From Rotaria macrura (taxonomy: Eukaryota; Rotifera; Eurotatoria; Philodinida; Philodinidae), in the NCBI GenBank assembly GCA_900239685.1, contig OENT01000388.1:1-64000 (forward strand): 64,000 nucleotides of DNA. Reading direction: 5' to 3'. This document shows, one piece after another, positions 1 through 12,349 of the stretch. How positions within the stretch are numbered: the stretch's first letter is position 1; every line of letters starts with the position of its first letter. A model generated the notes under the pieces. It had not been told where the DNA came from, did no database searches, and saw only the letters and a list, made by a program, of their open reading frames with translations. A program made the position numbers and the translations under genes.

Positions 1-3000
1 TCGTGATATTTTAGAGAGTTCGCAGATATTGAACAAGCCAGATATTTTGCATTCTTATCGTAATATGAAAATGACATTTAACAAACTCGCAGGAAAATTC
101 AACAGCTTTTAAAGCTTCCTCAATGACGTCAGAAAAAAAAGTAACTTTCTCAATGGAAAGAAGAAGCTTATCTTATACTCATGGTTATTTATGTTAGCAC
201 ATTGATATCAGTCTTCATAAAGAGAAAACAATCATTTAAAGTTGTATCTATAGAAAGCTAACTTCTCTTGAAGATATATCGTCAAAGGTTCAGTAGTTTA
301 CAGATTCCTACTCTTGTTCAGAATGCTCAATACGTTGTTCTACCTTTTCATCACCACTAATTTCTCTTTTTCTAAACGCAAACTAGAAAAATTGAGAGTA
401 AAATATTTCTGGTGAATGAAATTCAACATAAATATAAAAATATAGAAGCGTACCATAAATATTCCAAACACTGAAACAAAGTAAGAGTTAAGGTCGTATT
501 TAACAACGGTTGATCTGATTGTATTATAAAGAGCATTTATAGGTAAGTGGATGATTTCTATGGAGCCACGTTAAAATATTGGCAAACACATCTCACGACG
601 CATGCCACATAGTTTGGAAAATATCGATCTACTCTCTGTTTTGTTGTTGCCACTACCATATCAGACTTCTATGTATGTTGATTTAATCGCTCTGTGAACC
701 TACTCCCACGTCATTCTTTCTCTCAATGAGCTGAAGCATAGTGTTACGTGTTTCCTAAACGTTGAAAACCTCAGTTGATGCATAAGATATCATGCTCGTC
801 CTATTCTGCCTCTGGTGTATTCATGATACCATCCTTCTGGTTACTCATACGAACAATAATATTCTTTCGTTCCATTAAGCAAAGTTACTCCAACCTATAA
901 ATTACAATAGTATTTAGGATCTGCAGAATTGCAGAATCATCCAAACACAGCTATGAAATTATTTAAATATATTTCCAAGGCCTAAGGAAATACATTCAAT
1001 AATGGGCATCTCCATCTTTTAATCTCTATCTGTTCCCTACGAAATAGTGAACCATATAGATTGGTGACATCATAAAAGCCTTCATATAAATTCAAATAAA
1101 GCACTCAAGGGAAAAATACAAGCCAATTTCACAGAAGAAAACTCCATATATCGTTTTAGAATGAAATGTCTTGCTTTAACTATGTTGTTATATTCTGCGT
1201 TAAATTGAAAAATAGTTTAATTTAACATCAAATAAATGAATATATGAGTGTTGCCACATGAATTCCTTTACGATTTTCTTCCTTCCGTAAAAAAATATAT
1301 GAACAATTCTATTTGATTTAAGATGACGTTTCATAAATCTAAGTAAAGCAATGGTATTTAGAGATTAGTGCGATCAGCACTGTTTCGAAGAGCTACGCTT
1401 CTCGATCATAATACCGGACACTCTTTTAATGATATAGTGATGAGACAACGACGAAAGACGTAAGATTTATTCCAGTTGAACTGGGAAAATCTTATAGAAG
1501 ATCATCAACACGAAAAACAGAAAATTATCATCAATCTTAGTTGTAAATAAAAAAATTTCTGTCTCCAACAAAGAGTTAGAGAATCCATGAGAAAGCACGA
1601 TATAGAAACTTATTATTTTCCATGTCGAAATAGAAGAAGAATCAATATATTTGGAATACTTTTAAATAGCAAGTACTGTAGATTGAGATTCATGATTGTC
1701 ACTGCTTCAAAGAACAGGTAAAAGTTCATCTAATCATGAATTTCAGATTTTTCTGGAAAGTTTTCTGAAGATCATATTGTGTGTCCCTTTAGAAGAAAAA
1801 TATTGTGTAACATGAAAATCTAAGAAGCCTAGTTTCCTCCGTATTATCTATAGAAAATGTTATTGGATAACAAAACTTGCAACTAGTTCAACATAGATTT
1901 AAATGAAATTTATTATCATATAGGAGATCCTCCCTTGTAATAGATGCTAATTTTTGAGATGCCAAAAAGACATCGAAATATATTAGAAAACTTCTAGCGT
2001 AACCCCTTTGATCTTGCCTTTTTTATGCTAGCAAATGTTACGTCATCATTCCTTACTTATCAATATGAAATTTTAACAAGCTGCTCTGCATATACTCGAA
2101 GAAGATGTGAGTTCTCCATTAATTCGACAATACCTTGAAATCTGTCTATCGGGAGGGGGCGGAGATGGATCTAAGTTTTCTACCCTTAACACTTCAGCAC
2201 TTCTTTCATATCGTGTTTCACAAAAAGATAAGTCAACGAAGGAATTATCATATTTGCCAGGATCTGATTTTGGTTTTGTTTTCTAAGTACAACTAGAATT
2301 GAGACGGTTCTGCATCAAAAGAAACTGGAAAAGCAGTGAATAGAGCTCCAGACCAATACTATTGATAGACGACGTTAATAAAAAAACAATTGGTTGATGA
2401 ATCCAACTCTCGAAAAATACCATTTCATACAATTGTGATTTTTCACAGTTCAATTTCTAAATAGATATAGCTGTTTTTTTAGTGTAAAGGAAAATATACT
2501 ACCCTTTAAATATTAGCAATGTCATGAATTACTAAGATAAACGTCTGTTTAGAAATTCATTAAAAAAAAGGAAATTAAACTACTTCGGTGTATTTCAGTT
2601 GAATGAGTTAATTTTTTCCCGAATGATATAAAAATGCTTCAAGTTTATGTTTATGAGTAAAAGTTGAAGTAGAATCGTCTAAAACTACTTCGACTCACTT
2701 AAAAGAAAAAGCATACAGTTACTGCAAGAGATAAACAGTCGATTTTTTGTTTCTGTAATCTGATTTGACTTCTTTATATTTTAAAGTCTACCTGACTAAT
2801 TAAATATTTTATCTGAAATTTTTGGGTCTTCACTATATCCTACTTAGCATTTCCGATAATCTTACACAAAAAGTCCAGAAAAACGTGGCTACTGACAGTA
2901 AAGTTTTTATCTGGTAGTTTTATCGACAGTCAACCATAAGAAATCAGAAAATATTTCAAAATCTTTTGGACAAATCTCATTCCGTAGAGCTTTTTCTGCG

Positions 3001-4700
3001 GAACATTTTCGTTTCATAAGTTTTCTGTTTTTATCAACAAATAACATTGGGCAGATTGACAAACTAGAAAGCGTTGAATCTTTAATAAATTCCCTAATTA
3101 GTTCGACGTTTTTCAGAGTTTTGATCCAAGCGCTGTCGTTGTTTGGAGAAAGTAGAAATGAAATATGCTGAAAAGCTCTTGGATAAGCATGTGATTTTGC
3201 CATTGCCTATACTATTGTTGGAGGTTATTCGAGAAGCAGATAAATTCTGTATAAAGGTAAATAATGCTAGAGTTCAACTATTTCAGTATGCTATTGATTT
3301 TAAAATACAAACCTGGAGCTCTCATCTATCATCAGAAAAATAACTAGCTCATTTGATTCTTATTTGATGGAGATATTTAATTTTCCTTTTTGTTAAATGA
3401 CTTTCCGCACAGCTTGCGCCAGTATACCAGCAAAACGTTCTGAAACTAATTATTTTCATGTGATAATGCACTATAGAAGTGAACTTAAACGTCTACTCTT
3501 CAAATTCAATTACTTTTTAAATGCTATTCAGTTTTTTCTAAAAATTAATTTTATTTTACAATCTATAATACCTGTTTGTGAATAAAGAACAAGACAGAAA
3601 TCGATCTATTTTAAATATGGTGATGTCATCAGTCACTCAAACCTTTAATAGAGTATAATATTTCTTTGCTATTTCGGTAATGATGATCATTCAAAAGAGT
3701 TAGGTCTGATATGTCGAGAATATTATAGTCTTCTCTTATTTCATTAACTTATTAAAATTCATGACACTGTAAAGGATACTTTCTTCTTCTTTCAGTTAGC
3801 TAATAAAATTAAAACTGATATATAAGTGACTCTTTCTCGGTTTTTCTTTTCTTTTTCGATTCTTTATACTCGAACGTATGGAGAAAATATCTATCTAGCA
3901 CATACATACCCTAGAAAGACTCATACGAGAAAATCCGTGCATTTGTGCATCTGTATCAGTACACGTACGTGATCAGCTGCATTCGTAGAACCAGCTGAAA
4001 GAAGTTTCTTTTAAAGTCTCTGGGGTCGAGGAATCGATATCTTCTCTAAGAGTTTTGTATAAGTGTATATTCTCTTCCTTTTTCATTTTCGTCTACTCTT
4101 TTAAAATTTTTTTGACGTTCCAAATGGTAATACCATCCTTCTTCATAAGGTAAAATTGAATGTAAAGATTTCTTTGCATAAAACGCCGTCCACGTAAGTC
4201 ACGGCCGCTATCATACACAAGCGCCTCTAACGATGTCTTCAGATTTTGCTCAAACTACTGTATTCTTATAGAGAAAAGATTTTCATGAACATCTGCGCAA
4301 GCCGTTTTGAAAAATATTAATCCGTTGATTTTTTATGCCTGTTTTATGAAAAGGTCTAGAAATCAGCACTTCTTCATTGGGACTTTAGCAGAACCATATT
4401 TCAAGAATGGCTTGCGCAATTGAGCTCAAATTCGCTATGGCGATAGACCTATGTCAGTTAAATACAACGTACAATTATTAGCTCAAAACGTTGAGTCATT
4501 CATTATCAATGGTTAGTCCAATATGACAGAAACTACCCATTTTTGGAACCTTTGGTGCTTCATAACTCGTGATAGAAATAACATAAAGACTTGAAATTTT
4601 CACTAGAGCTAGAATGCATACCGATGCGTTTGTCATGAAAATTTAATCTTGATACGCATTTCTTTTCGACTCGCAGGATTCTCCGAAAACCGGGATTTTG
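1..4700. other. AT-rich stretch with no recognisable gene
   Basis: No exon set, RNA gene or ordered repeat that I can support. Short open frames occur, the longest being 98 codons on the minus strand at 2907-3203 with a 66-codon plus-strand frame overlapping it. Neither has a recognisable motif or splice-supported neighbours. GC rises slightly near 2150 and 4200 without an identifiable feature. Confidence 0.6.
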
Positions 4701-4753
4701 ATGAAAATATTGATTTTTAGGTCGGGTTTTCTCCCAGGGAACCATGCTCCTAG

Positions 4754-4875
4754 AAGGCTGAGATTGATAAGCTGGAAGAACTATCTGAGTTCTACAACCT
4801 CATGGAGAGATTAGTCTGGAACACCAAGAAACGGCTTGCCTACGAGGTTATTTTTATGGACTTCGAGCAGATTAT
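4754..4875 (+). pseudogene. Possible orphan exon or gene fragment, unknown
   Basis: An open stretch of about 40 codons starts just after a possible acceptor (ctcctag) and ends at a good donor (AT followed by gtaagt). Its codons are richer in GC than the surroundings, and the translation is charged and helix-like (KAEIDKLEELSEFYNLMERL and onward). No partner exon is recognised on either side and the flanks have stops. It may be the remnant of a transposable-element gene or of a decayed host gene. I do not recognise the family. Confidence 0.25.
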
Positions 4876-5579
4876 GTAAGTCAGCCCTTATTCCATGTGC
4901 GGATGAGTGGATCATGCTAGAGATCTAACATTTTAGTCATTAAATGATCTGGCCGAGTAATCATTGTGTTGAAAAATGCAGCCCCCTAGCGGATTCGTAT
5001 CCTTTAGAAGGCCATTCAAAATTTCCCGGTTTTAAACGAAAACCACGATTTTGGTAAAGCTAAATTCCTTAGGAAATAGGTCCCACCGAGATCAAACTCT
5101 TGCTGCCGTAAAACACACACTGGGTGATACCAAACTATGATCAAGTGAACCGGGTACCTTGTAAGATAGCCATGGAAATGTGATCAGAAAATACCTAAAA
5201 TGACACTTTTCTATTACTGTATACTGAAGATCGTTCAGAAATTTGTAGAACAGATTCCTGGGTGTGTGTGTGATGGAAGCTCCATTGACGCCTTTCTGCT
5301 ACGGCTTAGATAGCTAATAATCGGGTGGCTTAGTATCTTTAGTTTGGTTTGGGAACATTTCTCACAACTGATAAAATTCCTTACATCAATTCCTGACCAA
5401 TTTGAACTATTGAGCTGAAAATATAATGTCGAAAGAAGACAAACTCAAAGGAGTGTATGGTTTGAGTGTAGAAAGAAAAACATTCACGCTCGCTTCCAAG
5501 TCCTGACTCGAAACGATTACATAGTGTTGGATCTTGATTCATTGAGCTATAGATTCTCAAATTTTTCAGGAAAAACATT

Positions 5580-7800
5580 TTCCTATCATTATTCTGTGGG
5601 TGTGGATGTCTCTCTTTGTACATCCATACCCACCAGCTAGTGAGAATCTTTGATGTTTGCGTTCCAGTTCTTTGACAGATCCTTCCAGGATCCTGCGAGG
5701 ATTCTTTATTTTTCCTTGAGGAACCGATAAAATCCGGAAGAAAACTTTTGGTCACGGAATTTCAAGATCCTGACAGGATGGAAACAGGGTTCAATAAGGA
5801 TACATGCAGTTTTATCACTAATTTTGAACTAAGAACCGCTCAGGCGATCAAAAAATTCTGAAAGAAACGTGAAGCCACGAATTGTTCAAGATTTGCAGAG
5901 GATTCAAGCAAGATCTTAGAAGGAACTGCTGAGGATATCAATGATTCCCGATGAAAACATTCTGACTAAATCTTCCAGAATCTAAGTAGATCTCCTTTGG
6001 AGTATTATTGCATTTCTTAGCAAGATCTTGGCAGGATTTATCAAGGTTTCCTTTAGGATATGATCAGATTGGATTACAGGATCTTTGCAGGATTATTAAA
6101 ACAGAGCAGAAAAGAAATGAACATATGGAGCATTGATCTCTAGACCTTCAGTTTACATACTGATCAGCTTGCCCGACTAGACATGCCATTTTATTAGATA
6201 TAGTTTCAACCGTCAATATCTTCATATTTAGCTTAAATCTTAACTTGTATTTGAGGTTTTTATCGACATAATTAATTTTAGCAAAAATTATAAACAAATT
6301 ATTTCATTTTAAATATTCATTTCACTTGAAAAAATTCAACTGTTTCGTACTTGATTTCATTTTGATTTAATAATTATTTTCTCAACCTTTCTTTACAAAT
6401 AAATGAAATTCACATCAGTTTTTACTGAAAACAAAATAATTTATTTAAAAACTTAGTACAATCAACCAGCAGATGTGAATTTCCTAATTTAGTAGATTTC
6501 CTAGTATTATTCAATATAAAATAGGTCAGATGGTTAATTTCATATCGTGAATATCCCATCGATTTCAAAGTAGAATATATATTGTGAAACGATTTCGAAG
6601 AAGCTTTAAAAACTTTGACACAATCTCTTTATTTGCTTTTGCACAGATTTAATTCATGATCAGAATAAAACTCATAGCAGATTCCTAACAATTCGCACAA
6701 TTTTGTCACGACTAGAATGAAAACGCAGTAAATCTTGAAAAATCATCCACTTTGTTGAAAACTTATTCAATTTTGATCTTGAATTCCTATCGCGGTTTTT
6801 AGTTGAAAAGTTCTTGGACCGATCCTGGGCAAGAGGGCGATACAGTGTCAATGAAATCTTGTCATGCCATCTTTTCAGGATACTGAACAGGGTCAGCTTT
6901 GAATCTTGGTAGGATCCTGAATATTTCATCGATAATAGACTTCAAACGCAAACTTGCGATGATCTTAACTAGATCCTTGCACTACTCTGTCATGATTCAA
7001 AACATTTGTTCTTGAATAGATCCTTGTAGAATCCTGAAAAGACATAGAAAAGATCAAGACAACAAAAATGCATTGAAATTGGGACTGGATCTTGAACAGA
7101 TCTTCAGTAAAACCTGACTAAATCTTGAACGAAATCTTTCGATAATTCTTGTCAGGATCCAAAAAATAAGCGAGGGTAAATCCTAGTAGTATCCTGAATT
7201 CTCAGTTCACAAAAATATATGAGCAGGAACTCCAAGAAATCCTGAATCCATCTTGGGAAGAATCAAAACACTTATGACACAGCAAGTATTCTTCGAAATG
7301 AACAGCGTTCAGTAGCATGAACAGTGAGTTGCAAACGTCCTAACGGAATCTTTATCATTTCTTATCAAAATCGCGATTAGGATTGGTATTGTCTTGCAAG
7401 CTATGGAAATGCTCATTCTTGAACAGTTTCGAGCAGGATCTTGATCGAAAGTTGGCAGAGTTAGTCAGTTTATGAATGTCGCTGATCTTGCCATTGTCTT
7501 GCCAAGATTCTCCCCAAATGTATCTCTAAACCTGATAGGATCTGAGATGAAGATTTGGTTTATATCCTGATGGAAACCTATTGATACCTTGCCTGAGTCC
7601 TCTTCGATAATCCTGTCAGGATCCTCAGAAGGATCAAGAATGAATACTGGTAGGATCCTGGATTTTCTATTTAGAAAAAGATCTGACCAGGATCATGAAC
7701 ACATTCTAAACTGAATCCTGCTTAACCTTAACGAATCCTAGCAACAGGATTTGAGACAGGGTCCTGAAAGATCTTTCGAGGTTTTCCCAAGGAATCAACA
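5580..7800. repeat. Region of dispersed GATC-centred words (AGGATCCTG type)
   Basis: The stretch is sprinkled with variants of the self-complementary word CAGGATCCTG (GATCCTGA, AAGATCTTG, AGGATCTTTGCAGGAT), often spaced 10-40 bp apart. Two dense blocks lie at about 5640-6100 and 6690-7800. The quieter 6190-6650 between them is very AT-rich. No long open frame here looks coding. The words occur in both orientations, as expected for old, decayed foldback elements. No clean terminal repeats were found. Confidence 0.5.
6125..6182 (-). other. Weak tRNA-like / SINE-head-like sequence
   Basis: On the minus strand an A-box-like segment (TGTCTAGTCGGGC) is followed about 30 nt later by a B-box-like segment (GGTCTAGAGATC). 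A full tRNA cloverleaf is not evident. It is comparable to the better candidate near 7.9 kb and may be the decayed head of a tRNA-derived SINE. Confidence 0.15.
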
Positions 7801-7914
7801 GGATTGAGACTAGGGATCACATCAGCACCAACACCGTTATCTATCAGATGCATAGAACGAATGGAACAAAGCAGCATCAGTGATCTTATGTGACAGAACG
7901 ATGAAAAAGGTGAC

Positions 7915-7972
7915 TTTCATGGTAATCGAACCCATACCTTCTGCTATCCGGGCAGTTATCCTAAGCCAATTG
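7915..7972 (-). other. tRNA-like element (pseudo-tRNA or SINE head)
   Basis: Read on the minus strand, an A-box-like TGGCTTAGGAT (7958-7968) is followed by a good B box GGGTTCGATTACC (7921-7933). The spacing is about right for a Pol III type 2 promoter. The T-arm can partly pair (ATGG with CCAT), but no 7-bp acceptor stem is found, so it is not called as a tRNA gene. A tRNA-derived SINE head or tRNA pseudogene fits better. Confidence 0.3.
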
Positions 7973-8032
7973 GAGTAGAAAGTGAATCCTAATCATTTTT
8001 AAGCTTCCATGTAATTCATATTGTACGCTAAC

Positions 8033-8103
8033 AAGCACCCACACCCACCCACAACTCTACCCGTACCCATACTCATCACAACACACCCATCCGCACCACA
8101 TAT
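8033..8103 (+). repeat. CCCACA-rich tract (telomere-repeat-like)
   Basis: The tract is a degenerate run of CACCC, CCCACA and ACACCC words. The complement of CCCACA is TGTGGG, the telomeric repeat reported for bdelloid rotifers. The run is imperfect and lies inside the window, so it is at most an interstitial or MITE-internal relic. Confidence 0.4.
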
Positions 8104-8792
8104 TGTTCAAAAGTCCCTCTAATTCCACAACCTCTCAATCCGGTATTAGGAGAAAAGTTGAGAACCAGAATTTGAAGATATTTGGTAAGTTTATTAATTA
8201 TCCACCTCTATAAAAAAAATTGAATTCAGAGCAAAATCTCATGGAATTCGCAAATAATAAGACAAAATTTCTGTTTAAAAAGACATCATCATTCAAGAGT
8301 TATTAACTTTACTTCAAAAGTTTTTAGACCTTTTGTGTTGTCCAATTCGATTCTGATCTAGCGCCATTCTTGTCGGAAAAATCAATAATGAATGAGTTGC
8401 ATTACAAAACAAGTACTATAAATTGGAATATTCTGACCATATTTCATCATTGTAACGTCTTTAACAGTATCGTTTTGTGTGCTGCTAAAAAGTACCGCCC
8501 CCTATGTAAATACCAACCAAAGCAAATAGTTTCTATGTAATACCCTTATATTTTCTGTTTTGAAAATTTTATTTCTTGGAAGATTTTTTTTGTTGTCCAT
8601 AGAAAATAAGAAAAATAATGATTTACAGCTAGACGTTCAATATAAATAAAATTTTCAATAAGATAGAAATTACAGGTATTCAGGTTGAATTTCAACTCAT
8701 ATTTAGTTTCCGAATTTCTTTTTATACATGATAATACTATCTACAATGTTAATTTTTCTTCTATATTTATTGAATCTTTCTTTTAACATAAG

Positions 8793-9515
8793 TTGAGAAA
8801 TCAACTTTCAATTTCGAAACATAATGATTCTTTGGTAAAACAGTTGTTGGATATTTTAGTATCTCTCAATGTATTGGTTGCAATAGAAGACGACGTTCGT
8901 TCTAGTAAAAATGAATCAGTTCCGTTAGTCAAATATGTACGAGTATCGATAGATACACATGATATCAATTGTTATATTAATTCATGCTTAAAAAACATCA
9001 ATTATCGTTGGACAAATTGGGAAGAACAGCAAACGAATTGTTTTATGTTTAGCCTCAGCAAGGCTCTCTACTGAGGCTGATCAACGTCTAACAACATTTT
9101 TTAAGTGTTTTCTTGTAATAATATAATCATTGTACAATATATTTTTTTGATTTCTCTCTTTTTTGGAAGTTACACGATTTCTCGCTATATTAATGAAAGA
9201 TCGATTAAACAAATAAACGCTCAAAAATTTTCAAAATCAACTAATCGAACTAAACGACTCCGTGAAGGTAAACAGAAGAATACAGTTCTGAATTATTTTT
9301 CCATGATATCATCATTATCTTCATCATCAGCATCAACTTCTGCAACCACTATAATATCCAAATGTTTTACATCAAATGTTCGGATTTCATTGAAACCATT
9401 AATTTTCTCAAATTCTAAGTCTTCAGTTACATCTGTTGAAAGCATTCCAGAAAATAGATTCCAAGTGATGATCATATTATATCCAACAAACAGAATAAAA
9501 AAAAAATTTCTTTAA
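8793..9515 (+). pseudogene. Possible decayed gene, unknown (two frames)
   Basis: A 93-codon frame at 8793-9074 has AT-rich but coding-like codon use, with segments such as LVKQLLDILVSLNVLVAIED and VKYVRVSIDTHDINCYINS. It stops abruptly, while a +1 frame continues as LASARLSTEADQRLTTFFK, which suggests a frameshift or an unrecognised splice. A second frame (9105-9515) carries a basic stretch followed by KQKNTVLNYF and a Ser-rich run. The second frame's reverse strand is also open for 60 codons, which weakens the case. No family is recognised. It could be part of a transposon-encoded protein or a host pseudogene. Confidence 0.3.
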
Positions 9516-9524
9516 TATTAGCAC

Positions 9525-9648
9525 AGTGTGGGTGTGGATATCGTATCGATGATCCCACACTTACACGCCACACCCTATGGGTCTGGGTGTGAGGGTATGA
9601 GATGTGATGAAAACAGCATCAAGTCTCATCCCGCACCCGCCAAATTTC
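9525..9648 (+). repeat. GTGTGGGTGTG / CCACACCC word block
   Basis: About 120 bp contain GTGTGGGTGTGG, then CCCACAC, CCACACCC, GGGTGTGAGGG and CCCGCACCCGCC. The words alternate in orientation so that parts can pair with each other. They resemble the TGTGGG telomere word but are arranged like the other word-based foldbacks in this window. No target-site duplication could be fixed. Confidence 0.4.
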
Positions 9649-10140
9649 TGTTTTCTGTGTGTTATTTGAACCTTAGCCTTTGATCCTGTAATACGCTTAA
9701 GTATATATATTTCTATCTTTGTATCAGTTTTCGCCAGCAGTGTTCTTTAGATCTATGAGCAGTCACATTATATATTTATAAATAATAAGAAAGAAAGACG
9801 TTCGCTAGTCTTTCTTGTTATCAGGAGAAAAATTCGTCCGAAAATAGATTACTTTTTTAATATTGCGTCATTTTTGGTTTCATCTTTTTTCGGACGAGTT
9901 GGGATATGTGTAGCATGAATAAGCTGATACAGTAGTACTAAAAATCTACTAAAATAACACCACTGACTTATATGAAAAATTCCATTTGCGGGTTTAAGTT
10001 ATGGAATTTCACCCATACAACAAGATGAATAAAATTCATGGACATGGCCGATAAAGGATAACAGTTGATATTTGGTGGTTTTAAAAGGAAAACCAATTTC
10101 AGTATAAAGATTCGAAGATTTTGTTCCGAGTGTCTTTCAC

Positions 10141-10641
10141 TACACTCTAAAAAACATAAGTACTTTCCTGAACCCCCAAAAAAGTTCCGTAGACTTGAAA
10201 TAGGATCCAAATGACCAGAAATGCTTAAAAAACGATTGTTCAGTTCTACGAAACTTTTCAAGGATCTTCCCGTGTGCCCGCGGGCAGAACCCTCTTCTAC
10301 GAAACCTTTTTTTAAGTTTCGCAGAGCAAAAAAAGGTTTCGAAAGGATATGCGAAACCTTTAGAGTTTCGTAGAAAAAAACTGCGAAACCACTGAGGGTT
10401 AGGCAGAAACTCAAAGGTTTCGCATTTCCTTTCGAAACCTTTTTCGCTCCACGAAACTTAAAAAAAGGTTTCGCAGAAGAAGGTTCGGCCCGCGGGCACA
10501 CGGGAAGATCCTTTAAAAGTTTCGTAGAACTGAACAATCGTTTTTTAAGCATTTCTGGTCATTTGGATCCTATTTCAAATCTTTCAAATCTACCGAACCT
10601 TTTTAAATGGTTCAGGAAAGTACTTATTTTTTTAGAGTGTA
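10141..10641. mobile_element. 0.5-kb foldback MITE with TA target duplication
   Basis: The sequence is almost a full-length hairpin. The left arm starts CACTCTAAAAAA at 10143 and the right arm ends in its complement at 10639. Both ends are flanked by TA (10141-10142 and 10640-10641), as in Tc1/mariner-type insertions. The arms are about 245 bp, nearly identical over long stretches (for example GAAATGCTTAAAAAACGATT and CCCGTGTGCCCGCGGGC), and meet near 10390. The inner part repeats the word CGAAACCTTT and its complement. It encodes no transposase. A 194-codon frame crossing it is a by-product of the hairpin. Confidence 0.85.
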
Positions 10642-11072
10642 GTGAGACCTTCTATCACTGAAATCCGGCTTGACTGCTTATACATTTTGAATGAGTGGTG
10701 AGAGATACTAGACTTGGTACCAGCTTCATAAATACATCTGAACACGTTGCCGGTGATGTTTTTTTAAATAAAAAAAACGAAATTTTATTATTAAAATTTA
10801 TTATAGCTTGAATATTATTAGAAATCACAACTGTTTCATTTAGTCTTGATTTAAAGGTGTATCTGGTTTATGTTGTTATATAAGCAAGAGAAATCTCGAA
10901 ATCTTTAACAAAAATACCAATATAAAATGTGGAAACGAGGTACATCAAAAAGACATCAAAATGTAATGAAGTATGATATTTCTCAAAGCAACCAATCACA
11001 CAAAGACCTACATTACAATCTTTACACATGTACTGTGAATCTGTTCTCTGTTCAGGCCTTCTACTAGTGTGT

Positions 11073-11325
11073 GCACATAATAGGGGTGGTCATTTACTAT
11101 TACTTTATTTTTTACAGATAAATGATCGATTTACCTTTATTTTTTAAACATAAATGATTCATTTAACTTTATTTTTTAAAGATAAAGGATTCATTTATTT
11201 ATTTATCTTTATTTTTTTTAAGTAAAGGATTCATTTATTTTTAAAAAATAAAGATAAATTAATCATTTATCTTTATCTTTTATTTTAAAGGAAAATAAAA
11301 ATAAAGGGTCACCCCTAGCGCATAC
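11073..11325. mobile_element. hAT-like MITE, AT-rich interior
   Basis: The element spans 11081-11317, beginning TAGGGGTGGTC and ending with CACCCCTA. The flanking octamers gcacataa (11073-11080) and gcgcatac (11318-11325) agree at 6 of 8 positions, compatible with a decayed 8-bp hAT-type target duplication. The interior consists of repeated words such as GATAAATGATTCATTTA and TTTATCTTTATTTTTT in both orientations. No coding capacity. Confidence 0.6.
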
Positions 11326-11866
11326 TACACAAATTTTCTGAGGATTTTGTCTGTCTGTTGTTTGAGGCAAAAGAGAAGAAATATGTCGAGCAGTAAATCT
11401 AGTCGGGTTAGAGCCTAGCTTAAGTCGACCCCGTTTTAGTTTTTGGAGTACTATTACCTTGTAGAATTTTCCGTATAAGTTGTAAACGAAAGTCAATAGA
11501 TTGATGTTTCTTGCAAGTTTTCATTTTGTAAAGTAAATATGAGTTGAAGACTGATTCGTCGAGCAGATGAAAAATAATTTTTTTAACATTTTACAGACTT
11601 TCTTTCACATTCGACAAAACTAATTTGCATATCGGCACGGCCAAGCATTACGGAATTTCAATTTTTGAGATTGTAGTCTTTGTAACTTCTTTGTAATACA
11701 AGCAAACTTTGAAAATTTTTATCTGAAGTAGAGGTTATTCCCTCTACTGAAAGGAGGGTCTTACGAAAAATGAGTTAAAAAAGTTCGTTCGCACAGAATG
11801 AAAAAATGTTTTTTTGACCTTTCTTAAAACAATAAATTATCTCAGCATAAACTCAACCAATCACAT

Positions 11867-12029
11867 GTTATCATGATTAGGAGATGGACCAAAATGATTT
11901 CGCGGGTGGCGAATTCAGCCAATCAGGTGTTTTTTCGATTGAGCGATCGACCAATAGGATTTCGAGGGCGGCAAATTCAGCCAATCTCTGAGAGTCTGCG
12001 TTTGGGTTGAATAATGGTACTATAAAAGG
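11867..12029 (+). promoter_or_regulatory. Compound CCAAT/TATA promoter-like block
   Basis: Four CCAAT boxes lie at 11867, 11919, 11951 and 11981, followed by a strong TATA box, TATAAAAGG, at 12021-12029. Two of the boxes sit in a direct repeat of about 43 bp with a period of 62 bp (starts 11887 and 11949), each holding a GC-rich core (GCGGGTGGCGAATTCAG and GAGGGCGGCAAATTCAG) ahead of CCAATC. This is what a strong Pol II promoter or an LTR U3 region looks like. The first ATG downstream (12051) opens only 26 codons, and the 84-codon frame at 12056-12310 lacks an ATG start and a recognised domain, so the transcript may be non-coding or a decayed retroelement leader. Confidence 0.5.
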
Positions 12030-12349
12030 CTCTGGTTTCATCGTGTGGTAATGCTTTGCATCTGGTTTGGGTTGTATGCGATGCTCAAATGGGAAATTCC
12101 CACTACGGGTGTCTTTCTAACTCGGCAGTAGAACCCATCCGATTTGGGTTGATTTGCTCTCAGTCAACAGTTGGAGCGGTTAAGTATGTCTTTGGTGATA
12201 TGGTTCGTGGGACCAGAAAGTTCAGCTTTCTGAATTGGGGAATTGTTGCATTCACCCGGACGGAAGTTGGTTACGTTATTTGTCTGCACCCACAGCTTCA
12301 ATGCTCATGAAAGGGAGTGATCACTTGTTTCAATACCGTCATCTTAGGC

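Noticed and set aside
5381..5755. 124-codon minus-strand open frame
   Set aside because: Lies in GATC-word repeat DNA, no motif and no splice-linked neighbours.
8033..8103. True telomere end
   Set aside because: Repeats are degenerate and sequence continues on both sides.
9293..9475. 60-codon acidic minus-strand frame
   Set aside because: Overlaps a longer plus-strand frame with Ser-rich low complexity; composition explains both and neither can be preferred.
9968..10552. 194-codon minus-strand open frame
   Set aside because: It runs straight through the foldback element and its two halves are complementary copies; codon use and composition reflect the hairpin, not a protein.
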